The notes: a model not told the origin generated them from the sequence alone. A stretch of 6,435 nucleotides of DNA from Chlamydiota bacterium (GCA_027459365.1 DAIDIM010000039.1:1-6435); one strand, 5' to 3'. Numbered from the stretch's first letter, positions 1-5,737 are shown. A program made the numbers and translations.

Positions 1-28
1 TCTCATTCATATAGATACGTCCTTTCAT
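1..28 (-). CDS. 5' end of a divergent gene leaving the window (partial)
   Basis: Reading the minus strand from position 28, an ATG opens a frame translating as MKGRIYMNE before the window ends. The frame is open for all nine visible codons. The start is supported by an AAGGAG Shine-Dalgarno sequence 11 nt upstream, the best ribosome-binding site in this part of the window, and by the position at the head of a divergent intergenic region. Nine residues are too few to assign a product. A second in-frame ATG lies at codon 7, but the spacing from the AAGGAG favours the first. Confidence 0.5.
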
Positions 29-39
29 TGTTTTTGTTT

Positions 40-45
40 CTCCTT
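40..45 (-). promoter_or_regulatory. Shine-Dalgarno site for the partial minus-strand gene
   Basis: On the minus strand this reads AAGGAG, followed by an A-rich spacer of 11 nt and ATG at 28-26. It is a full-strength anti-16S match, whereas the neighbouring MORN gene has none, and it is the main reason for believing the partial gene. Confidence 0.5.
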
Positions 46-57
46 GGTTACCAAAGA

Positions 58-85
58 GTTACACTTGCAAAAAGTGACATTTCAA
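58..85 (-). promoter_or_regulatory. possible promoter of the partial minus-strand gene
   Basis: On the minus strand TTGAAA (80-85, five of six matches to TTGACA) is followed after 16 nt by TGTAAC (58-63, four of six matches to TATAAT). Transcription would start near 51, just before the AAGGAG site. The region is AT-rich, so chance matches are easy to find. Confidence 0.25.
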
Positions 86-134
86 TTAAGCGACAACAAA
101 ACATAAAAAAACATAAACAATTAATATAAAATAA

Positions 135-143
135 TGCTATAAT
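135..143 (+). promoter_or_regulatory. extended -10 promoter for the MORN-repeat gene
   Basis: TGCTATAAT is a perfect extended -10 (TGnTATAAT). The expected -35 position (about 115-120, AAACAA) is poor, which fits an extended -10 promoter. Transcription would begin near 150, giving a leader of about 25 nt. No good Shine-Dalgarno sequence is visible before the ATG at 175 (AGATAGTATTTTT), so translation may be inefficient or rely on the AT-rich unstructured leader. Confidence 0.45.
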
Positions 144-174
144 TATTATTAAATAATTTAAAGATAGTATTTTT

Positions 175-1545
175 ATGATAAATAGTGTTTTACCTAACAA
201 AACAATTTTTGACCCCTACGGAGGTCGTTCTGAAGGAGAGGGGCAAAATGACAAAAGGCATGGCCAGGGAACATTTTTTTATGCTAGCGGAGGTCGTTAC
301 GAAGGTGAATGGCAAAATGACAAAAGGCATGGCCAGGGAACAGATTTTTATACTAGCGGAGATCGTTACGTAGGAGAATGGGAAGATGGCAAAAGGGATG
401 GCATGGGAGTGTTTTTTTATGCTAGCGGAGGTCGTTACGAAGGTGATTGGCAAAATGGCAAAAGGCATGGCCAGGGAACAGAATTTTTTGCTAGAGGAGG
501 TCGTTACGCAGGAGAATGGAAAGATGACAAAGCGCATGGCAAGGGGGAATTTTATTATACTAGCGGAGGTCGTTACGAAGGTGAATGGCAAAATAACAAA
601 AGGCATGGCCAGGGAACAGATTTTTATACTAGCGGAGATCGTTACGAAGGAGAATGGAATGATAATAAAAGAGATGGAGAAGGTAAACTGTTTCTTCCCA
701 ATGGGGAATGTTTTATTGTCCAATATTCACAAGAGAAATTGAAATTTGATGAGTTAACTTATTTATCGAATTCTTTGTTTTTGTCAGTTCTCCTTGGTAA
801 ACAAGGCATATATTTCCCTCTGAAGGAAGATTCACTCAGATACATGCATCGCTATATAGCTCAATTGACTAAACCTTTTAATCTACCAGAAAATATATTA
901 GAAAGATTGAGCGAGGCTATTTTACCCTGTGATATGAGATTACAAGGGGCAGAACATCACTTTATATCTGAAGAGACGTACAAGAACCTTACAAAAAACA
1001 ATTGCGTTTTACTAATATATGCATCCTTCACACATGCAATGGGACTTCAATTGAAAAGGGTTGGAAACGACACGATATGCGAAATATTCAACAGCGGATA
1101 CGGATTAACTGAATATCATGAGAAGATGGAGACAAATAATAACAAATTTCAAACAAGACTTCAGATAAAAATTCCTGATCATAAAATCACAAGCAACTGG
1201 ATTTCTCAACTAATGGAAGTTAAAAAAGATGTGCAAACTGCATATAATTTTATTATCCAGAATAATAATGCGGAAGTTATGAAAACTCCTGAAGAGGAGG
1301 TAATCTGGCAAACTCAGCAAAAAGGGTCTAATTGCGCAATCGAATGGATATTTGCATATTTAAAATATGAGTTAGGTCCTGAAAAGTATAAAAAATTTAG
1401 AATAAAACTCTTTCAAGATTGTCGAGCGCAAATTGCTCAAAGACTCTCTGAAACAAACGACATGCTCGAAAGAGAGAAAAACAGGCTCTGTTCTGCGGAC
1501 TGTGAATTAAGACGAAAAATTGAAAAGCGAGAGAATGAATCATAG
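175..1545 (+). CDS. MORN-repeat protein with C-terminal His/Asn/Cys domain, candidate secreted effector
   Basis: Protein of 456 residues. After a 17-residue leader without signal peptide or membrane segment, residues 18-178 are seven 23-residue MORN repeats (RYEGEWQNDKRHGQGT type). The first is degenerate: S and G replace the usual Y and W. MORN repeats commonly bind lipid or proteins and are frequent in chlamydial and other host-associated bacterial proteins. Residues about 190-425 form a mixed domain I do not recognise. It contains THAMG (His287), FNSGYG (Asn306) and GSNCAIEW (Cys387), an order compatible with a circularly permuted papain-like cysteine hydrolase, but this is inference. The last 30 residues are strongly charged. 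No type III secretion signal can be read by eye; an effector role is inferred from architecture and the presumed chlamydial host. The start is the first ATG after the extended -10 promoter. The IS lies downstream. Confidence 0.85.
   Translation: MINSVLPNKTIFDPYGGRSEGEGQNDKRHGQGTFFYASGGRYEGEWQNDKRHGQGTDFYTSGDRYVGEWEDGKRDGMGVFFYASGGRYEGDWQNGKRHGQGTEFFARGGRYAGEWKDDKAHGKGEFYYTSGGRYEGEWQNNKRHGQGTDFYTSGDRYEGEWNDNKRDGEGKLFLPNGECFIVQYSQEKLKFDELTYLSNSLFLSVLLGKQGIYFPLKEDSLRYMHRYIAQLTKPFNLPENILERLSEAILPCDMRLQGAEHHFISEETYKNLTKNNCVLLIYASFTHAMGLQLKRVGNDTICEIFNSGYGLTEYHEKMETNNNKFQTRLQIKIPDHKITSNWISQLMEVKKDVQTAYNFIIQNNNAEVMKTPEEEVIWQTQQKGSNCAIEWIFAYLKYELGPEKYKKFRIKLFQDCRAQIAQRLSETNDMLEREKNRLCSADCELRRKIEKRENES
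226..708 (+). repeat. seven tandem 69-bp MORN-coding repeats
   Basis: Seven in-frame units of exactly 69 bp begin at 226, 295, 364, 433, 502, 571 and 640. Identity is high at DNA level, not only at protein level: unit 2 (295-363) and unit 6 (571-639) differ at one base (GAC versus AAC), and the start of units 3 and 7 also matches closely. This points to a recent block duplication four units long (276 bp) or to gene conversion. Because the period is a multiple of three, all frames stay open over the array, which creates spurious ORFs on both strands. Confidence 0.95.
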
Positions 1546-1642
1546 ATTTGTAATTCACAAAAACCGAAATATCTATGAAAACAACGTCAGCCTCCTCAAT
1601 ATTCGTAATGAAGGAAACGCCGAATTCCGCATCTCTTGGTAA
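1535..1642 (+). CDS. small overlapping ORF, 35 codons, possibly a remnant
   Basis: An ATG at 1535 overlaps the last 11 bases of the MORN gene in another frame and reads MNHRFVIHKNRNIYENNVSL onward, ending FRISW then TAA. The short overlap would suit translational coupling. The composition is protein-like, but there is no clear Shine-Dalgarno sequence and 35 codons can arise by chance. It may be a small gene, the truncated start of a downstream gene lost by IS-associated rearrangement, or noise. I do not recognise it. Confidence 0.25.
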   Translation: MNHRFVIHKNRNIYENNVSLLNIRNEGNAEFRISW

Positions 1643-1658
1643 ATTGATGAATGCGGAA
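1625..1658. repeat. inverted repeat with 8-bp arms
   Basis: TTCCGCAT (1625-1632) and ATGCGGAA (1651-1658) are perfect inverted arms around an 18-nt loop, with a further GCC/GGC pair outside (1619-1621, 1662-1664) across three unpaired bases. The left arm lies inside the end of the 35-codon ORF. On the plus strand the second arm is followed by A residues, not T, so this is not a typical terminator in that direction. Confidence 0.45.
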
Positions 1659-1679
1659 AAAGGCTACAACGAGTAGCTT
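1657..1679 (-). terminator. candidate rho-independent terminator downstream of the transposase
   Basis: On the minus strand AAGCTAC and GTAGCCT pair around the loop TCGTT and run straight into TTTTT (1661-1657). The stem is seven pairs including one wobble. It lies about 75 nt beyond the transposase stop in the direction of transcription, where a terminator is expected. It overlaps the 13-bp repeat at 1677-1689 by three bases, so it may straddle the IS edge or belong to the flanking DNA. Confidence 0.5.
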
Positions 1680-1689
1680 AACCCAAGTT
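1677..1689 (+). repeat. left copy of 13-bp inverted repeat flanking the transposase
   Basis: CTTAACCCAAGTT, exact inverse of 3774-3786. The sequence just inside it also forms a hairpin ending in CTGAT, which resembles in layout the hairpin ending in GTGAT inside the right copy. Confidence 0.6.
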
Positions 1690-1752
1690 CAGCCTCCTTC
1701 TCTATGAGGAGCTGATCGAAGTTTATCGATTTCGACACTACCACTTGAAATA

Positions 1753-3573
1753 TTAGACCACTGTTTTTTTTGCTTTCAAAATTTGTGTGGACATCCCTAT
1801 AGCTTGATAAATTTCTTGTTGTGGCCACTCTGCTTTCGTTGTGCTTCGATGATACATCGTTGAGCCCTCTTGCGTTTTAGCTTTCATTGTCACTCGTACG
1901 CGGCCTGACATCTTGTTCCGAATTGTTTCCCAGTGATAAACAAGCCCTTGTTGATTGAGTTGATATAAACAACTTCGAATCAAATGATAGGCCAAAACCG
2001 TAATCCATAAATGCCCATCGACTCGATGCTCTTTTTGATGATACACAGGTCTCATTCCAAGAGAGGATTTCATAAATCGAAAGGCTTCTTCCACAGTCCT
2101 GATGGAGTCATAAAGTGTCCACAATTCTTCTGCCCCAAGATGGGTTAGATTAGTGCGTAGAAAATAATACCCATTTAATCTCTCTTCTATTTTTTCTGGC
2201 TGCAATGCCCATCGAACGGCGATAGCCTGTAATCCATCTTTTGAGGGATCCACAACAATTTCATAGCAGCCAGACACGCGTTTATGTTTTTCTTTCAAGC
2301 GTCCGATTCTCTCGAGGATTTTGGTGTATTTTTTTCTTCCCTTGGGCTTTACAAGCCCTGCGTTCAGCTTCTCTAGATCAGACTCAAAACGGTGTTGAAA
2401 TAACTCTCGCATTTGTGAAGCAACAATGCGCTTGGCCTCAGATTCGCAATAAAGCCATCGCTCCTCTCCTCCATCATTTTTAACAAGAGCTGCTTTGACG
2501 TTGGTTTTTTCAAGATCTCCAACGGGGGTTAAAGGCCCTTCGAGCTCCATGGAGGGAGCATTTTGTCTGGCTGACACAACGTAGGTATAACCGTGATCGC
2601 GGAGCCACTTTAGATTGTCCTCAGAAGAGATCCCTGCATCTAAGACCACTGTTGGCTTTAAGAGAGAGTCATCAAAGCCAAGAGTCTTGATCATCTGTTG
2701 CAGAGTTCCTAACTCAGAGATATTTCCGGGAAGAAATGATGTTCTGGTAGCAAATCCGTGTTCATTAACCACAAGCCCCAAAGTAATCAGAGGACAATCG
2801 CCACGCTTTTCTTTCGATATACCATGTGCTGCCTTTGGATTGGATTTATTCTGTCCCTCCATGTAGGTGTTCGTCAAATCGTATAGTACCATCGTGCTTT
2901 TATAGCCGTGCACTGTTTGTTGAGTTTTTTCGAGATATTGTTCCAATTCTGCTTTATGTTTTAAAAGAACGTCGCTAATTTCATAAAGTTGATCGAGAGA
3001 AGTTTTTGAGAAATCAAACTCAAGAAGCTCTCCAAGGCCAGTTCTTGAGCAAAGCCAAGTATGTGTTGCTCTTTCGCTCGCAGGAAAGGCAGCTCTTCCG
3101 ATGAGACTTCCAAGACTCAAAGCAATTTCCTTTTCGGATAAACCAAGATCTCGTAATTTTTTCTGAATTTGAAGCTGAGAAGCCATGTGTAATAGGAGAT
3201 GTTCCGTTCCAACCGTTCTTGGCTCCTGCTGTTCTACCGTGTGAACATCGATGGTGTGATAGTCTGACTCTTGATTTTCTGGAGGAAGTGGTGGTTTTTG
3301 TGACAAGCGCTGAATGAGTTGAGAAGCGTATTTTTGTGCGAGGCATTCTATCTCATCGGGGGCAGGAAAAAGTGAGTTGGATCCCAAAAAAATCTCCTCT
3401 ATGCGGTGAGCAAGAAGTCCTAGATTTTCATCGGACAATCCAATAGTGGCGGTGAGCGACAAAAGAATGCGCTGTCTTGGCCCCCTTTCTGTGCGGACCG
3501 ATTCGACGAGTTGGTAGGAATAATAATCCTTCCGTGTTTTGCGATCGGTTTTTCTAGTTTTTCGAATAAACAT
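1753..3573 (-). CDS. IS1634-family (IS4-type DDE) transposase, full length
   Basis: Protein of 606 residues. It cuts and rejoins IS DNA using an RNase H-like DDE catalytic core. The N-terminus (MFIRKTRK, then YYSYQLVESVRTERGPRQR) is the usual IS1634-type opening. The first catalytic Asp is in YDLTNTYMEG (Asp232) and the second in VLDAGISSEDN (Asp312). The catalytic Glu lies in VEEAFRFMKS (Glu495 or Glu496, with Lys502 as the partner of the YREK-type motif), followed by MRPVYHQKEHRVDGHLW, typical of the family. A long insertion with basic and helical segments lies between the second Asp and the Glu. No frameshift or internal stop is seen, so the enzyme may be active. The ATG at 3573 matches the family start, although only a weak GGGG lies upstream, about 15-20 nt away. 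It is transcribed opposite to the MORN gene and in the same direction as the lipoprotein gene. Confidence 0.93.
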   Translation of the reverse strand: MFIRKTRKTDRKTRKDYYSYQLVESVRTERGPRQRILLSLTATIGLSDENLGLLAHRIEEIFLGSNSLFPAPDEIECLAQKYASQLIQRLSQKPPLPPENQESDYHTIDVHTVEQQEPRTVGTEHLLLHMASQLQIQKKLRDLGLSEKEIALSLGSLIGRAAFPASERATHTWLCSRTGLGELLEFDFSKTSLDQLYEISDVLLKHKAELEQYLEKTQQTVHGYKSTMVLYDLTNTYMEGQNKSNPKAAHGISKEKRGDCPLITLGLVVNEHGFATRTSFLPGNISELGTLQQMIKTLGFDDSLLKPTVVLDAGISSEDNLKWLRDHGYTYVVSARQNAPSMELEGPLTPVGDLEKTNVKAALVKNDGGEERWLYCESEAKRIVASQMRELFQHRFESDLEKLNAGLVKPKGRKKYTKILERIGRLKEKHKRVSGCYEIVVDPSKDGLQAIAVRWALQPEKIEERLNGYYFLRTNLTHLGAEELWTLYDSIRTVEEAFRFMKSSLGMRPVYHQKEHRVDGHLWITVLAYHLIRSCLYQLNQQGLVYHWETIRNKMSGRVRVTMKAKTQEGSTMYHRSTTKAEWPQQEIYQAIGMSTQILKAKKTVV

Positions 3574-3695
3574 GTGAACATAATATTCAAACCCCGATTT
3601 TTTAAAAACATAAATATTTTTATGGTTTACAAAATTCTAACACTACAAACGTCTGAAAATTTATAACACGCTTATAATTAATACGTTATGATTGT

Positions 3696-3707
3696 GCATC
3701 GCGATGC
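3696..3707. repeat. perfect 12-bp palindrome upstream of the transposase
   Basis: GCATCGCGATGC is fully self-complementary and GC-rich within an AT-rich spacer. It lies about 125 bp before the transposase start. It could be a dimeric-protein binding site or part of the IS end structure; no protein can be named. Confidence 0.4.
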
Positions 3708-3744
3708 TGGATACACATTATCTGATTGATTTTTAGAATGTTAC

Positions 3745-3783
3745 AAAAAACCCAACATCACCCCTTGAGGGGTAACTTGGGTT
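3745..3783 (-). terminator. rho-independent terminator of the lipoprotein gene
   Basis: On the minus strand AACCCAA and TTGGGTT (outer arms, 3777-3783 and 3749-3755) enclose an inner stem CCCCT/AGGGG type (3769-3773 with 3760-3764, loop TCAA), followed by a run of six T (3750-3745). It starts about 10 nt beyond the lipoprotein stop. The outer arm overlaps the 13-bp repeat used as the provisional IS end, so it may equally be an IS-borne terminator that blocks transcription entering from outside. Confidence 0.75.
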
Positions 3784-3786
3784 AAG
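3774..3786 (-). repeat. right copy of 13-bp inverted repeat flanking the transposase
   Basis: Reads CTTAACCCAAGTT on the minus strand, identical to 1677-1689 on the plus strand. It sits 6 bp from the lipoprotein stop codon and shares bases with that gene's terminator stem. Confidence 0.6.
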
Positions 3787-3792
3787 ATATGC

Positions 3793-4320
3793 TTACCAAA
3801 AATTGAAATTTTGGTCATTTGCCTCTTCGATCATACGATCGTCTTCTTCGGTAAATGGGGGTTTTTTAGGCTTGCAGATGGGACATTGACATCCTTGGTC
3901 ATCTGTTGCCTGAGCAAGAAATGAGGTAACCCGGTTGATCGTCTCTTCTAAAGATTCTGTAGGGTAAAAAGGTCGATCAACCTGTGTTTTGTTTTTAAAT
4001 AGGCAATCGTAAACATCATAACCCCAACCGATTAGAATACCCTCTTCGAAAACCAGCGGTGTCACATTTTGTTTTAAAAGGCAACGCTGATCTAAAGCGG
4101 TAGGGCGAGTTACATAAAACCAAATCCAGTAGGTCAATCCATCGTGAGTAAAACAGTGGGTTTTATAAGGTTGGTGCATAATACAACGGACCTTACAGGT
4201 GTTCATGCCAACACAGATGCGGGATAGGTTCCAAATATTTTCTTGAGCAGAAGACAACGTTGAAAGGCCCTGATTACTCATGCATCCAGCCAAAAATAGT
4301 AATGAAAGTATTTTCAACAT
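3793..4320 (-). CDS. cysteine-rich lipoprotein, possibly BamE/SmpA-like fold
   Basis: Protein of 175 residues. MLKILSLLFLAGC is a short signal peptide ending in a classic lipobox (LAGC), so Cys13 should be lipidated and the protein anchored in the envelope. Residues about 31-105 follow a pattern seen in small BamE/SmpA-like lipoproteins: a VGM turn, then Val44 and Pro51, then a W-x-W-x-Y strand (65-69), then FEEGILIGWG (91-100). That assignment is by eye and uncertain. The mature part is rich in cysteine: nine besides Cys13 (36, 42, 46, 56, 80, 106, 144, 146, 149), the last three clustered as CQCPIC before an acidic tail. In chlamydiae, disulfide-linked cysteine-rich proteins stabilise the envelope, which makes this a possible contributor or a metal site. 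The gene is monocistronic, with its own terminator and a promoter facing the 4446 gene. Ribosome-binding site is weak (TTAAG). Confidence 0.8.
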   Translation of the reverse strand: MLKILSLLFLAGCMSNQGLSTLSSAQENIWNLSRICVGMNTCKVRCIMHQPYKTHCFTHDGLTYWIWFYVTRPTALDQRCLLKQNVTPLVFEEGILIGWGYDVYDCLFKNKTQVDRPFYPTESLEETINRVTSFLAQATDDQGCQCPICKPKKPPFTEEDDRMIEEANDQNFNFW

Positions 4321-4330
4321 CTTAAATGTT

Positions 4331-4359
4331 CAAATAGCTGAATTATAATCTTGTGTCAA
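4331..4359 (-). promoter_or_regulatory. promoter of the lipoprotein gene
   Basis: On the minus strand a perfect TTGACA (4354-4359) is followed after 17 nt by TATTTG (4331-4336), a poor -10. A perfect TATAAT (4342-4347) also lies here but only 6 nt after the TTGACA, so it would have to act with a different, weaker upstream element. Either choice gives a start shortly before the ATG at 4320. Confidence 0.4.
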
Positions 4360-4379
4360 TTGAATTGTCTCTATATATT
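4351..4379 (+). promoter_or_regulatory. promoter of the 4446 gene
   Basis: TTGTGT (4351-4356, three of six matches) and TATATT (4374-4379, five of six) are separated by 17 nt. A start near 4386 would leave a leader of about 60 nt. The -35 overlaps the opposing TTGACA of the lipoprotein gene by three bases. Confidence 0.4.
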
Positions 4380-4445
4380 CATTAGTACTCCGACCGGGCC
4401 CAGATTCATACTTTGGACCGATGGGGGTACAGAGAGAAAAATTCT

Positions 4446-5735
4446 ATGTTAGAAACAAGTTCAGTAAAAAAAAATAAAGTAAATCTTACCGATTACGATT
4501 GTCAGCAAGATATTGAGAATCGTCTCCTTTTGGCCGATCTTTCTTTTTTTGAGCATAATGTGATGCTTGAGATCTTTTTTAGTCCTCTCAAGTTTTCGAT
4601 CAAAAAAATCTCTAAGTCGCTCGGGCGTGATGAAAATCAAATTATCCAAGTTTTAAAAAAATTTTCAAAATCTGGCCTCCTTAACCTGCAAGACGATACC
4701 GTCGTTGTTGATAAGGAGAAGAGAAAATTTTTTGAATTCCAGATGAAGCGTTTTGAACCTGATTTTAAACCAGATATGGAGTATCTCCAAGGAATACTTC
4801 GCAAAGTGCCTATTCACGTTCTTCCGAATTGGTATGCGATTCCTCGCACATCGAATAATATTTTTGAATCCATTGTTGAGAAATATCTTTTTACTCCTCA
4901 AAACTTCCAGCGATATCTATCTGAACTTCATTTCGCAAACCCAAAAGCCCATCTTATCATGAACGATTTGTTTGCAAGTCCAGAGCTTCGACTCTCTTCT
5001 TCCGACATCATTACTCAATACAATCTCTCTAAACAAGAATTTGAAGAAATTCTTCTCATCCTCGAATTTAGTTTTGTCGCTTGTGTAACCTATTCCAAGG
5101 GTGAAGATATTTGGCTCGAATGGGTGACCCCATTTCATGAATGGCAAGAGTATATTCTTTTTTTCAAAAAGACGAAAATAAATTCCATCGCCGATCCTAA
5201 AAAAATCATCCGTGATGAAAAAAGCGACTTTTGGTTTGTAGAAAAACTGCATTCTCAGCTTTTACAAATTCAAAAAAAATCGCTTCATAAGGCTGAAAAT
5301 ATTGATAAAATTCTCTACTTGCAGCTTGCTACATCAGAATTTGCACTGACAGAGACAGGTCTTGAATTTATCAAGTTATCTCCTGAAAATCAAGCCCTTT
5401 TCCTTTATCGACACCTCTTAAACCAAGGTCATGAAAAAAACATTCGTGAAGTTGAAAAGTCTATGAAACGAGCTCTCGGGCACAATTGGATTTTTTTTGA
5501 TGATTTCATCAAAGGGTGCATCGCTTGTTTAAATGATACAGCCCCAGCCTGTTTGGCAAGAATCGGCAAAACCTGGAAATATACTCTCCCCTCATACACA
5601 GAAACAGAAATTCATTTGATCAAACAAACCATTTTTGGATGGTTTGCAGAAGTTGGCATTGTAGCAACCGGAACATGTGAAGGGAAAGATTGTTTTACCG
5701 TGACCTCTTTCGGAACTCTATTTCTTGCTGACTAG
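4446..5735 (+). CDS. protein of unknown function with winged-helix-like segments
   Basis: Protein of 429 residues from the ATG at 4446, which has GAGAG nine bases upstream. An in-frame TTG at 4413 would add 11 residues but has no ribosome-binding site, so I prefer the ATG. I do not recognise the family. No signal peptide or membrane segment is visible, so it should be cytoplasmic. Residues about 36-90 look like a winged helix: helices, SIKKISKSLGRDENQIIQVL, then FSKSGLLNLQDDTVVVD as a hairpin wing. A similar pattern recurs at about 170-220 (LSSSDIITQYNLSKQEFEEI) and near the C-terminus (IKQTIFGWFAEVGIVATG, then TVTSFGTLFL). The stretch LTETGLEFIKLSPENQALFL recalls wing segments of XPB/Ssl2 N-terminal-type domains, only loosely. 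A DNA-binding or regulatory role is inference. Codon use and AT-richness resemble the neighbours. It is divergent from the lipoprotein gene and followed by hairpins, so probably monocistronic. Confidence 0.85.
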   Translation: MLETSSVKKNKVNLTDYDCQQDIENRLLLADLSFFEHNVMLEIFFSPLKFSIKKISKSLGRDENQIIQVLKKFSKSGLLNLQDDTVVVDKEKRKFFEFQMKRFEPDFKPDMEYLQGILRKVPIHVLPNWYAIPRTSNNIFESIVEKYLFTPQNFQRYLSELHFANPKAHLIMNDLFASPELRLSSSDIITQYNLSKQEFEEILLILEFSFVACVTYSKGEDIWLEWVTPFHEWQEYILFFKKTKINSIADPKKIIRDEKSDFWFVEKLHSQLLQIQKKSLHKAENIDKILYLQLATSEFALTETGLEFIKLSPENQALFLYRHLLNQGHEKNIREVEKSMKRALGHNWIFFDDFIKGCIACLNDTAPACLARIGKTWKYTLPSYTETEIHLIKQTIFGWFAEVGIVATGTCEGKDCFTVTSFGTLFLAD

Positions 5736-5737
5736 GC

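Larger units (their letters stand above)
1643..1752. other. non-coding, hairpin-rich gap between MORN gene and transposase
   Basis: I see no convincing coding sequence. Besides the terminator candidate and the 13-bp repeat, it holds an imperfect hairpin at 1689-1715: TCAG/CTGA and CTCCT/AGGAG pair with one bulged C. A 10-bp direct repeat TCAGCCTCCT occurs at 1587-1596 and 1689-1698. The stretch 1716-1735 contains the short inverted pair TCGAA/TTCGA. This is probably IS end sequence and flank. Confidence 0.5.
1677..3786 (-). mobile_element. IS1634-like insertion sequence, boundaries tentative
   Basis: The complete transposase gene is framed by an exact 13-bp inverted repeat, CTTAACCCAAGTT, at 1677-1689 on the plus strand and at 3774-3786 on the minus strand. 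Two exact 13-mers in short flanks on opposite sides of a transposase are unlikely by chance, so I use them as provisional ends (2,110 bp). Weak points: I find no matching target duplication immediately outside them, and the right copy also forms part of the lipoprotein gene's terminator. A shorter alternative, about 1742-3639, is bordered by direct ACACTAC (1735-1741 and 3640-3646), but its ends match only imperfectly as inverted repeats. The founding IS1634 produces unusually long, variable target duplications, so absence of a short one is not decisive. Confidence 0.5.
3574..3792. other. intergenic stretch upstream of the transposase
   Basis: AT-rich, with no coding potential that I can support. 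It holds the presumed transposase promoter region (none convincing by eye), a 12-bp palindrome at 3696-3707, the lipoprotein terminator at 3745-3783 and the right 13-bp repeat. Confidence 0.5.

Noticed and set aside
61..80. Small CACTT/AAGTG hairpin as a regulatory RNA element
   Set aside because: Five-base stem in an AT-rich promoter region; expected by chance and without a T-run.
190..723. 177-codon open frame antisense to the MORN repeats
   Set aside because: It is a by-product of a 69-bp repeat whose period is a multiple of three: a stop-free unit stays open in every repeat. Its protein is a monotonous Phe/Ile/Thr/Ser repeat with no domain.
185..742. Additional plus-strand open frames over the MORN array (185-373 and 386-742)
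   Set aside because: Same periodic artefact, in other frames of the real gene. The MORN frame has recognisable protein repeats and its own promoter.
3020..3346. Open frame of 108 codons within the transposase gene, other minus-strand frame
   Set aside because: It lies entirely inside the transposase coding sequence. The transposase frame carries the conserved family motifs; this one has no recognisable content.
4413..4445. Upstream TTG start for the 4446 gene
   Set aside because: No Shine-Dalgarno sequence precedes it, and the 11 added residues (starting MDRWGYREKN) look like translated leader. The ATG at 4446 has GAGAG at good spacing.
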